From Gracilaria domingensis (Eukaryota > Rhodophyta > Florideophyceae > Gracilariales > Gracilariaceae): DNA of 24,202 bases. Below, piece after piece: positions 16,476-24,202 of this stretch. The stretch spans positions 27,317 through 51,518 of the forward strand of contig VCMS01000475.1 in the NCBI GenBank assembly GCA_022539475.1, read 5' to 3'. Within the stretch, counting starts at the first letter, position 1, and every line of letters begins with the position of its first letter. The notes below the pieces were generated by a model that worked only from the letters and a program-made list of their open reading frames with translations, did not search any database and was not told the DNA's origin. Made by a program: the position numbers and the translations under genes.

Positions 16476-18329
16476 ATGAGCGGTACCAACTCCTCGGTTT
16501 CTATACCTCGCAAGCGCGATACACACTCAAGCGAACAGAGTATTCAAGTATCCGAACTCGATCACAGTACATCATCTGTCATTCCGATGAACCCGAATCA
16601 GTTTCCTCATCACCCGACGGGTCAGGCGAGCGCGTCGAACTACCCTCAGCCGGGTTCTGCGACGGCTCCACCGCCTCAGTCTCAACCGATGGTCCCGGTG
16701 AACGTTCCGTTATGGAATTCAGCGCAAGCGATGCCGCTGATGGCGAACCAAGCTGGTTGGATATCGAAGGAATCTCTCGCAGTACGCGATCCACTCCGTG
16801 ATGGGTTTGCGTTCAGCCGTGCACCGTGGTTTCATCCGGTAGCTGTTAACGATGACACTCTCCTGGAGTCGTATGCCGAAAACGGCTTCCTACCGGGCGG
16901 TCTGCCGTTAGCGGTAGTGCAATCCCCAGAATGGAAAGTTCGTATAGCGATCGACCCGATGCTCCTCCGGTACGATACCCGCGAGGGTGAGAACCTGAAC
17001 ACCGCGCGCGCGGAACACGCGAAGTTGGCGTACAAGAGACTCAGTCGAGTGCACCTCGAGCACCTGGTTCCACCGTCATATGGGTTCGATACTCCGTTCT
17101 ACCGTACTTTCGGTGAAGTCCGATATGGAGACAACTTGGCGACGTTCGACCATGCGCGGTACGCTGGCGATGGCCCGACCACATCGAGGTTGATGTTGTG
17201 CTGGAATCGGCCCATACTCCGAGCGGAGTTCCGTTATCTTCGCAAGAACGCTTCCCAGGGTGGGTTCGTCAACCGCATTCGGTTTGAGCGGAAAGCTCGT
17301 TCCCGTCATGGGTATCTGATTCCGTACCCGAATATCGAGACCGAGAGGTACAGACCGCAGGCCTTTGTTGGACGGTTCCCTCCTCTACCAGATTGGTGGC
17401 GTGATGTGGAGGTACCCAAAGGGTGTTTTGCAGAACTGCCTCCGTGCTTGAGTTACATCGGCTCCCGATTGATCAGCGATCCGCGTTCAGGATGGTGGGG
17501 TCTGGTAGCCGGCGAGTGGGCGGCACGCGTAGCAGCGTTTCTCCTCTGGGAGGCTTACGACAACTACCGTGTTTGGTATATTCCGCCGATGCTTCGCAAC
17601 ATTATCCGCTCGCTGGATTTGCACACTCCCTTGGGGTCCGAAGAGAACGTGGATGAGATCCATTACATCTTGGATGTTATCGATGGAGTCGATTGGGAAA
17701 CGGTGCCCCGTTCGCAGCGTGGGAAAGGTCCTCGTCGTCACTACGACCGCTCACCCGGTAGGAGACATCCCACCGCAGGAGATTTCGTGTATTACGACCC
17801 ATGGGAGGGTACGATGACAACTAGCGCATATGCCGAGTGGGCAGCGAACCAGCCACGGTCGATTCCAGACAGTCACCCCGTTGGGTTCATGTTCAGTGAC
17901 AACTGGGTCGCCCCAGTAGATCTGGATGATCCGAACATGGATACCGGTGGAGAGGCGGCGGGAGCACTCGTCGAGATGGACCAGGAGTTGGTGAACGACC
18001 TACCGGCGGCGAATCAGGTGTTGCACGCCAGCGGCGGGGTACCCCAGGCTCCTGTGGGTTGGAATGTTCCGACTCAAGCGAGTGTTCCGGTGGTGGGTCC
18101 GGCCCCTGTAGCGGCTACCGTTCCTTCGGTCCTTCCGGCCCCGACAGCTCCGGTCGCTCCGGGAGATTCTCCGGCGAACATCGCGATGTTGCGCGCCAGT
18201 CTCCAGAACGCTGGAATTATCGTGCCCGATCATCTCACCACTATGGCAGGGATACTGGCTTACGCCGTTCCGCACCCTTCGCAGGGTCCCTCCGGTAGCG
18301 GCGGTGCCGGTCCCTCATCGGGGGTGTAA
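16476..18329 (+). CDS. Antisense gene of gypsy C, unknown 617-residue protein
   Basis: I do not recognise this protein. It is an intact frame of 617 codons from ATG 16476 (TTG 16440 is the only in-frame extension) to TAA 18329, on the strand opposite to the element's pol. It begins 65 bp past the polypurine tract and ends about 370 bp from the converging chromodomain frame. Residues 1-80 are Ser/Pro/Gln-rich. Residues 80-420 look globular and are rich in Trp, Tyr and Arg, with W-N-R-P-I-L-R-A-E-F, P-D-W-W-R-D and S-G-W-W-G-L...W-A-A-R-V-A-A-F-L-L-W motifs (about 307-368). A basic patch follows at 417-432, then acidic stretches, and the last 100 residues are Pro/Ala/Val- and Gly/Ser-rich. No catalytic motif, zinc finger or signal peptide is evident. 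Antisense extra frames between pol and the 3' LTR are known in some plant gypsy elements (Tat/Ogre and Retand types), but I see no similarity that I can name. Structural or regulatory roles are open. Confidence 0.75.
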   Translation: MSGTNSSVSIPRKRDTHSSEQSIQVSELDHSTSSVIPMNPNQFPHHPTGQASASNYPQPGSATAPPPQSQPMVPVNVPLWNSAQAMPLMANQAGWISKESLAVRDPLRDGFAFSRAPWFHPVAVNDDTLLESYAENGFLPGGLPLAVVQSPEWKVRIAIDPMLLRYDTREGENLNTARAEHAKLAYKRLSRVHLEHLVPPSYGFDTPFYRTFGEVRYGDNLATFDHARYAGDGPTTSRLMLCWNRPILRAEFRYLRKNASQGGFVNRIRFERKARSRHGYLIPYPNIETERYRPQAFVGRFPPLPDWWRDVEVPKGCFAELPPCLSYIGSRLISDPRSGWWGLVAGEWAARVAAFLLWEAYDNYRVWYIPPMLRNIIRSLDLHTPLGSEENVDEIHYILDVIDGVDWETVPRSQRGKGPRRHYDRSPGRRHPTAGDFVYYDPWEGTMTTSAYAEWAANQPRSIPDSHPVGFMFSDNWVAPVDLDDPNMDTGGEAAGALVEMDQELVNDLPAANQVLHASGGVPQAPVGWNVPTQASVPVVGPAPVAATVPSVLPAPTAPVAPGDSPANIAMLRASLQNAGIIVPDHLTTMAGILAYAVPHPSQGPSGSGGAGPSSGV

Positions 18330-18699
18330 GATGACCAGCAGGGCTGGAGGACTTGGTCCTTAGTATAAGATAGAAACAGTAAAACCATCTAGTGGTAACT
18401 TTCGCTTCACCCCTTTTGCCTGTTCTCCACGAACTTGATCGATCTTCGATTACTTCTTCACTCACACTGTGTTCAAGTGTACTTCACTTCTTTGGTGCTT
18501 CTTGTACTCTAACCGTTTTAAATCGGTACAACCGGCATTTCGGTATGCTCTTCTTTCTTTCTTCTCACTTCCTCTAGTTAAGTCTTCACCGCTTCATTGG
18601 TCTTCTTCCTTCATTCATCCCCACACAGAAGGGGTCAACTCTCCATTCTGAGTCTTCCGCATCGCGGTATAGTTGAAAGCTCCTCACCGGGAACGGTTC
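18330..18699. other. Convergent gap between antisense gene and chromodomain frame
   Basis: No gene is seen. Both flanking frames end here, so the transcripts from the two strands should overlap or terminate in this interval. The plus strand is T/C-rich from about 18400 to 18640. Confidence 0.5.
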
Positions 18700-19053
18700 T
18701 TATCCCACCTGGGCTTGGTCCAGGTTGGACGGCAAGGCTGACCGAGTGCGACGGTGGTATGAAACGATCTTCGACCTAGGTAGGTGCTCGACCGGCTCCA
18801 TGGTGTCCTCCTCGGCGGAGTAGCCATACCATCGCACTTGGTACAGTACCGTCCCATCGGGGTCTACAACATGACGTACGATACGTTCGATCACGTATTC
18901 CTGCGGGTACACCTCGGTGTTTGACTGCTCTCCTTCACCCATTGTGGTTCCGTACCTTCGAGGGTGGCGAGGTGGTGGCCGGCTAACCTCTAGAGGGGTT
19001 CCTCTTGGACTTAACCAGTCACGACTCACTAGGAGTTCCTCGCTGCACGACAA
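18700..19053 (-). CDS. Chromodomain region of gypsy C pol
   Basis: The 117-codon frame is in the same phase as the integrase frame upstream but separated from it by stops. Residues 52-101 form a chromodomain: E-Y-V-I-E-R-I-V, V-R-W-Y-G-Y, E-E-D-T-M-E-P and L-P...Y. Aromatic-cage positions Y53, W75 and Y78 are present. The Trp of the usual T-W-E-P motif is Met85. Chromodomains at the end of gypsy integrases (chromoviruses) direct integration to methylated histone chromatin. The frame probably represents the C-terminal part of the polyprotein, because its start is not marked by a good initiation context. Confidence 0.8.
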   Translation of the reverse strand: MSCSEELLVSRDWLSPRGTPLEVSRPPPRHPRRYGTTMGEGEQSNTEVYPQEYVIERIVRHVVDPDGTVLYQVRWYGYSAEEDTMEPVEHLPRSKIVSYHRRTRSALPSNLDQAQVG

Positions 19054-19635
19054 CTACAACTTACGCCAGGAGCGTCCAATCTTCAACCTGAAAGGTTCTT
19101 CTTGAAATACTCTCCTTCTTGAGTCTGACGAGCTTCGGCTCGTTTTGGTTGAGCTTCCGACCGTCCAACGGTAGCTTCGGGATTCTGAGCTCCCTCTTGC
19201 TATCCAGAAGGATCGTCCGTGCGACGGAGAACGGGCAGGGTTTCGCTCGTGCGCCATGGAGGCGGATTGACCAATCACGGTGCATATCGCGGCCTTCTGG
19301 TTGGCCAGGCGGTGGCACGTGTGAGCCACGCGTTACCCTAACAGGTGTCCGTTCGCCTACGGTTGGCGACCGTACATCGCGCACCGTGCACGTGTGGTAC
19401 TCGCGCACGCGACTTACTGTCAGCAGTTCCCCGCGTCGGCGGTGCTCTCCGTACGTCACCACGTCACACAACGTGTTACTCTCCACTTGGGTGTGTCATG
19501 AGTCCTCTGCCACGCGGCGTGGGTGCACCATCGACGGTTTCCAAACTCGTACTTCGTACTTCACCTTTCCAAGGTTGTTTTCCCAAATAATACGCGGGTA
19601 AGTACGACTTCTCGTTTCCTCAAACCACGGCGTGG
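19054..19635 (-). other. Interrupted pol tail between integrase and chromodomain
   Basis: The phase of the integrase frame contains several stops here. Another phase reads through a plausible, Trp- and Pro-containing stretch (about 19502-19650) and then, after one stop, a 141-codon basic frame at 19061-19486. I cannot decide whether this is an untranslated spacer, a separate small protein or tail sequence broken by indels. Confidence 0.35.
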
Positions 19636-22038
19636 TTAACACCGGTCGGTAACATTGAGCTGATCTACCGCTTGCGGCTCTGCGTTCTCCGGGAAGCCCG
19701 GGTCTACAGATACTGTCTTCTCCGCTCTGCGGGTGGTGACCTCACTCAGTTGTGGTGTTCCCGACGGGGTTACGTTATCCACAGCGGTGTGTACCCCTTG
19801 GGTGGGTCGTGTCGTTTCCAGCGCATTGCTCAACGAACTCGACGGAGTATCACCACGAGGTACAGCGCCTCGGCGCACCACAACGCTATCGGTAGAGACC
19901 GCGAGATTGGTGGCGGTACCTTGCGACACAGTGTGACCGTGCGACGCCGGTGTAACGGGTTCCGTACTTTCCTCCCCCTCCTTAGGCGGTGGCACGGGAG
20001 CCACGACGTCCGGTGGGGGGTCAACTCTAGTTGAGTTTTCCTCTTCGTCTCCCGCAACGGGTTGTGCTACCCGCGTGGGTGATTCTGACTTCGGTAGATC
20101 CGATAAGCCGCGATCAGGGCGGAGAGTCGCAGGGCGCGAAGATACGACCTGTTCGTCCCCTGTAGCTTCACCCAGTTGGGTGTTAACGTGAACGTAGGGT
20201 GGTGGTGCCAGCGCGACACGGTCTAACGATATCCGTTCGTGGAGATTATTGATATCCAATACTACGGTATCGTCCGTGACGGAAATAACCTTGTAGGGTC
20301 CTTCCGCGATAGGCGAGAGCTTGTGGCGGCGTTCCTTCTCCGGATTATAGTATTCTTTGCGGAGAAATACCATATCGTCTGGTTTGACCTTTGGTAATGG
20401 GGTCTTAACCTTCGCATCGAAGTTGCGCTTATAAGCGGCCTGCGCCTTATCCATCGCTGTGCGAGCGACCGGTACCATTTTGGTTAACCAATCCTTCCAA
20501 GCGTTCCTGTATAACCCAACAGACGGGTACGTAGAAAGCGTTTCTTGAGCCTCGATTGCAACCGGTGGCGGTACTCTTGACAATACCAACTCAAAAGGTG
20601 CTAGCTTCGTTACCCGGTGGACTTGGGTGTTGTACGCGTACGTAATAGCGTCCGTATACAAATCCCAATCCTTAGGATGATCTGCCACATAAGATCTTAA
20701 TGCATTCAGCATGGTACGGTTAAATCGTTCTACCTGACCATTTGTTTGGGGGTGGTAGGTGGTCGTAAATAGATTCTTGACACTCAAGATCCGACAGACG
20801 TCCTGGAAAAACTTCGACGTGAACTGTGAACCGTTATCTGATAATAGATGAACCGGTGGACCGTACACAAAGACCCAGTGGGTGACAAAAGCTTGTGCAA
20901 CCACGGTGGCCGTAATCCGTTTCAGCGGGACTGTCCGTACCAACTTAGAGAACCGATCGGTGATAACCAGAAGGTATCGATTACCTCTTGCGGTTCTGAT
21001 CAATTCACCTAAGATATCGATAGCGATAAACTCCAAAGGAGACCGTGCTGGGAACAGCGTTAACTTCTTCGAGTACTTACGAAGTTTCACGTTATTCTTA
21101 GCGCACTCGGTGCAAGAGCGTCGTACTGCGTAGCAGTCCAATGCCATTGACGGCCAGTAAAAATCCCTACGCAGGGTCAAGTATAGTTTTCGACCTCCTG
21201 GGTGGGCTCCTACCTTCACATAGTGTGTCATTACCAACACACGGTTTTGCAGCGAGTATGGGACCACAATTTGGGTATACGCTTCGACCAACCTAACCAG
21301 GTACCCCTGATCGTTAACCTGAAAAGGTATACGATCTCCTCCATTGAGACGAGCGCGAATTCGCGTACAAAACTCATCCGTTTGCTGTTCTCGGATCATC
21401 TCCTCGGGAGTGATGGGTACAAAAGATCCAGTCAAGGGATCCAACTTCTCAGAAGTGAGCAGGATGTCGTCACAGATGTCATCCGACAAAGATTCGACCC
21501 AACCTGCTTGTTCTTCCACCATAAAGCATGGTATGTCCAGATCGTCAACTGGTGCCGCTTCTGCATCTGTCCCCAAGCGGGAGAGTGCATCTGCCTGCAG
21601 ATTCAACGTTCCTTTTTTGTACGTAACTGTGAAATCGAACTCCGATAACCTCAAGCGCCAACGCATCAAGCGTCCTGATGGTTCCGAGATTTCCATGAGC
21701 CATCGGAGAGATGAGTGGTCCGTATGTACCGTAAAATGGTTGCCCATAAGATATGGCCTCAGTGTAGTTAGAGCCCATACAACGGCTAAGCACTCTTTCT
21801 CCGAAACTGAGTAGTTACGTTCGTGTACGTTCAAGGATCGCGACCAGTATCCAATTGGATGTCTCACGCCGTCTTCCGTGACCTGAAACAGGGCGCAACC
21901 AACCTGGTGTGCACTGGCGTCAGTGTCTACTTCGAATGGAAGTCCTAGCTTAGGCAAAGCCAAGATTGGCGGTGACGTTACTGCGTCAATTAATGCCGAA
22001 AAAGCAGACGCTTCCGCGTCGCCTAGGGGTTCCAGTTG
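19636..22038 (-). CDS. Gypsy C RNase H and integrase, intact frame
   Basis: The frame is open from the frameshift near 22039 to the stop at 19636; numbering here is from the first listed Met at 21963. RNase H has D15 (D-A-S), E57 (E-K-E-C-L-A), D82 (H-T-D-H-S) and D125 (Q-A-D-A-L-S-R). The integrase zinc site is H247-H254-C284-C287. The catalytic triad is D316, D376 and E412, with 35 residues between the last two (DD35E), in I-D-I-L-G, S-D-N-G-S-Q-F and N-G-Q-V-E-R-F. A GPY/F module (E-G-P-Y-K-V-I) lies near 554-560. It is followed by a tail of roughly 190 Pro/Thr/Ser-rich residues with no known fold. It acts in cDNA synthesis and integration within the particle and nucleus. All catalytic residues are kept, although the reading frame is separated from the reverse transcriptase by a single-base gain. 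Confidence 0.9.
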   Translation of the reverse strand, partial: QLEPLGDAEASAFSALIDAVTSPPILALPKLGLPFEVDTDASAHQVGCALFQVTEDGVRHPIGYWSRSLNVHERNYSVSEKECLAVVWALTTLRPYLMGNHFTVHTDHSSLRWLMEISEPSGRLMRWRLRLSEFDFTVTYKKGTLNLQADALSRLGTDAEAAPVDDLDIPCFMVEEQAGWVESLSDDICDDILLTSEKLDPLTGSFVPITPEEMIREQQTDEFCTRIRARLNGGDRIPFQVNDQGYLVRLVEAYTQIVVPYSLQNRVLVMTHYVKVGAHPGGRKLYLTLRRDFYWPSMALDCYAVRRSCTECAKNNVKLRKYSKKLTLFPARSPLEFIAIDILGELIRTARGNRYLLVITDRFSKLVRTVPLKRITATVVAQAFVTHWVFVYGPPVHLLSDNGSQFTSKFFQDVCRILSVKNLFTTTYHPQTNGQVERFNRTMLNALRSYVADHPKDWDLYTDAITYAYNTQVHRVTKLAPFELVLSRVPPPVAIEAQETLSTYPSVGLYRNAWKDWLTKMVPVARTAMDKAQAAYKRNFDAKVKTPLPKVKPDDMVFLRKEYYNPEKERRHKLSPIAEGPYKVISVTDDTVVLDINNLHERISLDRVALAPPPYVHVNTQLGEATGDEQVVSSRPATLRPDRGLSDLPKSESPTRVAQPVAGDEEENSTRVDPPPDVVAPVPPPKEGEESTEPVTPASHGHTVSQGTATNLAVSTDSVVVRRGAVPRGDTPSSSLSNALETTRPTQGVHTAVDNVTPSGTPQLSEVTTRRAEKTVSVDPGFPENAEPQAVDQLNVTDRC

Positions 22039-22442
22039 AAACTGGTTGACCTTTTCTCAAAAGGTGGTTAAGGGGGGTCGCAATATCTGCGAAGTTCGGG
22101 ACAAAACGCCGATATACATTACAAAGACCCAGAAAACTGCGGAGTTCCGTTTGTGTCGTAGGGTGTTTCGCTTCCTTCAGCGACTTCACGCGAACTGCGT
22201 CAACTGAGAGCTGTCCAGGTCGAATGATATGCCCTAGGTATTTGACAGAATCTGTGAAGAACTCGCACTTCTTGAGTTTCAGCGTAATGCCCGCGTCCCT
22301 GAGGACTCTCATGACGTCCCGGACGTGTGTTAAGTGGTCATCAAGGTTATCGGAGAACACGATGATATCGTCAAGATACACCAAGCAGGTCTTCCACTTG
22401 AATCGAGCCAAGAGGATATCGATAGCACGTTGAAACGTAGCC
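22039..22442 (-). pseudogene. Gypsy C reverse transcriptase, C-terminal segment in a shifted frame
   Basis: This segment holds the catalytic Y-L-D-D (22367-22378) followed by V-K-Y-L-G-H and the L-R-S-F-L-G-L-C-N-Y-Y/V-R-R-F connection to RNase H. It lies in a different phase from both neighbours. One extra base sits in the run at 22443-22445 before it and another in the run at 22039-22041 after it; protein similarity resumes across both. Confidence 0.85.
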
Positions 22443-23501
22443 GGGCGCGTTGGTTAATCCGAACGGCATTCGTTTAAACCGGTACAAACCTTGGTGGCAC
22501 ACAAAAGCAGTTTTGTCCTTATCCTTTTCACGTATCGGAACTTGCCAGTATCCCCAATTGGCATCCAAGGCGGTGAACACTGTAGCACTCCCAAGCGAGT
22601 CAATGTATTCGTCCATCCTGGGTATGGGATAAACGTCTTTGACGGTGACCGAATTTAGACGACGGTAATCAATACAGAATCGCCACGATCCGTCCGCTTT
22701 TGGAACTAGCACCACGGGTGAGGCCCAAGCGGATTGAGCCGCCTCTATGACGCCAGCGCGTAACATCTTCTCAACCTGAGATTGCTCTTCTTCCCTAGCT
22801 TTGGGACCAGCCCGGTATGGGTGTTGGGAAATGGGGCTAGTACCTGGAAGTAGGTCAATACGGTGTTCCGTGATTCCAATTGTCCCGAGGGATCCATCCC
22901 ACATGGGTGTGAACTCCCTCAACATTTCTCTTAGCTTACCTCTATGAGATTCAGGTACATGATTAAAATTCAACTGTTCCAGTTCCTTGACAGGGTCTGT
23001 ATCTTCCGTTCCTGGTGGGCAACGCTTTACCCTCGGTGGGTGCCAGCGATTCGGTAACTTCGCTCGCCGGGGTAACCGATGCGGTAAACGCGGTTTCCGC
23101 TGATCCCTCCCCTCCTTAGCATCGGTTATACCGAGAACATCCGCAACGGGTATCTTCGTCGGTACGATAGCAGCAGGGTGTGGGAGAGTGGTACCAAGGA
23201 TTTGGTTTTTAGCTAACCACTGTCGGGTTGTGCCAAAGTTGGCGACCAAAACTCTGAATGGTTTGTCGGGTTCCACCGAGATTACTCCGTTCGCCAAAGC
23301 GAGTTGCTTCTGATCATACAATGATGGCAATGGTTGTACCACACGTAGGCCAGACTGCTTAGTAGTTATGGTGACCCAAACTTGGGATTGCGCAGGGATT
23401 GCAATGCATGAGCCACCATGGGCTTCAGATGATACCGGGTCGACGGTTGGAACTTCTGTGCTGCAGCAGGGAGAGCGGGACGCGCTTGCGTGTAGCTCTC
23501 T
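22443..23501 (-). pseudogene. Gypsy C reverse transcriptase, N-terminal segment
   Basis: The phase is open from just after a TAA at 23502-23504 down to the frameshift near 22443. It begins with a linker of the kind found after gypsy proteases (A-Q-S-Q-V-W-V-T) and continues to the palm and fingers motifs V-L-V-P-K-A-D-G-S-W-R-F, D-Y-R-R-L-N and F-T-A-L-D with the first catalytic Asp at 22563-22565. It ends with R-M-P-F-G-L-T-N-A-P. After N-A-P the phase is lost; the remaining catalytic motif is in the next segment. Confidence 0.85.
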
Positions 23502-23591
23502 TTAGCGCGTTTTCCTGACATATCGGTATTTCGGAACCATCATCGTATGATAACAAACTCGAGCTCGAGCTCGAATGCGTCAACAAAACGA

Positions 23592-23985
23592 TCACAAAAA
23601 GTCAACAACCGAGTATCCACCGTGCGGCAATGCTTTGCAAACCCATGAAATCCACTTTAACATTACAGGTTCCTTAATGTACCATTGAGGTATGTACCCA
23701 AGAGTACGCAACGGCGTTATGTGTTGGCCATCCGCGATATCCAAACCTGGAACCATTGACGAGATTTCATCCCGTAGCGCGGGTGGCACCACTTTCAAGT
23801 GAATCAGGTTCGGTTGCAGCTCCTGTATCCAAACACAGACAACTGTCGAACATGAACTGGTTAGACAGCAAAGATCGGCATAAACTTTGTAGTTTCTCTT
23901 GGCCATCACAAACTCTTTCCGGAATACGGAGATTACGGACCCGTATCCACGGACGACGTAGAACCGAAAGGTGTTCTGAGCTCAC
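23592..23985 (-). pseudogene. Gypsy C aspartic protease, frameshifted
   Basis: A retropepsin-like domain is split over two phases. The active-site motif D-T-G-A (23818-23829) is in one phase. The following segment, with L-D-I-A-D-G, I-T-P-L and a hydrophobic strand ending at TGA 23592, is in another. A run of two bases at about 23814-23815 carries one base too many for continuity. A further phase change probably occurs near 23592 within a run of five Ts. The protease would cleave the gag-pol polyprotein. The assignment rests on motif order and position just before reverse transcriptase. Confidence 0.65.
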
Positions 23986-24202
23986 GTCAGTTTGTAGCCG
24001 CTATCCCTGAAAGATTCTAACAGCTGGGGAGCGAAAGCTGGTGACGCCATCGGAGCGCTTTAACTTCGGTCGGAAGCGCCCCTCCGTAGGGGAACCTGCC
24101 CCGAACGTCAGATTTTTCTGACGGGGCTCACCGAATTCGGTGCGGTGAACTCCAGTTCGGGGGGCCTAACTGAAACCCCATGCGTGGGTACTTCGCCTTT
24201 GA
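23986..24202 (-). other. Probable gag-protease linker of gypsy C, degenerate; structured
   Basis: No long frame is present. A short minus-strand frame starting ATG at about 24050 and a few others could be remnants of the gag C-terminus. Three nested palindromic elements occur: outer arms CCCCGAAC (24099-24106) and GTTCGGGG (24155-24162), an inner hairpin 24106-24123 with loop TTTT, and the perfect palindrome CACCGAATTCGGTG at 24129-24142. Confidence 0.35.

Larger units (their letters stand above)
15423..24202 (-). mobile_element. Ty3/gypsy element C with chromodomain, 3' part, minus strand
   Basis: Read right to left it contains protease, reverse transcriptase, RNase H, integrase, chromodomain, a large reading frame in the opposite direction, polypurine tract and 3' LTR. 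It is inserted in the element B gag (candidate target duplication GGAGA, 15418-15422). Its own 5' LTR, primer-binding site and most of gag lie beyond the right edge. The junction falls exactly at the LTR terminus, which favours integration over a random inversion. Confidence 0.85.

Noticed and set aside
20882..21814. Plus-strand frames of 83-156 codons opposite the gypsy C integrase and RNase H
   Set aside because: They are shadows of strongly conserved pol domains. Unlike the frame at 16476-18329 they overlap recognised coding sequence.
1..24202. tRNA genes, rRNA genes and CRISPR arrays
   Set aside because: I scanned for T-arm signatures and regularly spaced direct repeats and found none. 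The only tRNA-related sequences are primer-binding sites.

Overview
The window is eukaryotic, and about two thirds of it (8337 to the right edge) is retrotransposon. Diagnostic signs are LTRs with TG...CA ends, tRNA primer-binding sites, a polypurine tract, Ty1/copia and Ty3/gypsy proteins, a PIF/Harbinger-type (DDE_Tnp_4) transposase relic, N-glycosylated membrane proteins and splice-acceptor-like sites. There is no bacterial operon structure. The species cannot be fixed from the sequence. A red alga, an oomycete or another intron-poor eukaryote would fit; my weak guess is a red alga.

Left part (1-8336), older host DNA. A gene at 6-1211 encodes an unrecognised protein built from two gapless 116-residue copies of one domain. 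It is followed by two strong hairpins, a CGC/GCC-rich degenerate minisatellite, and a TATA-like, pyrimidine-rich leader that ends in a well-placed ATG. A transposase relic (2657-3271) has lost its N-terminus and carries one in-frame stop. The AT-rich stretch from 3272 to about 5700 holds no gene I can support but has a notable 25-bp-arm hairpin. Next come two tandem paralogues of an unknown membrane glycoprotein: a long copy at 5709-7205 and a copy starting near 7812/7842 that is cut off at 8336.

Right part (8337-24202), a four-deep nest of LTR retrotransposons. A Ty1/copia element (8337-10612, 279-bp LTR) interrupts the second glycoprotein copy. It is interrupted by gypsy element A (10613-12786, 816-bp LTR, gag). 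Element A is interrupted in gag by gypsy element B (12787-15422, 974-bp LTR, gag). Element B is interrupted in gag by gypsy element C, which lies on the minus strand (15423 to beyond the right edge). Only one LTR of each element is in the window, so the 3' halves of copia, A and B should lie to the right of it.

Element C carries, in its own direction, a protease, reverse transcriptase, RNase H, DD35E integrase with a GPY/F module, and a chromodomain. It then has a polypurine tract and 3' LTR. The pol frame is broken by at least three single-base gains. Between the chromodomain and the 3' LTR, on the opposite strand, sits an intact 617-codon reading frame of unknown function (16476-18329). This large antisense gene inside a chromodomain gypsy element is the most interesting item in the window. 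The LTRs of B and C form a near-perfect 974-bp inverted repeat around the B gag gene, a possible source of double-stranded RNA.
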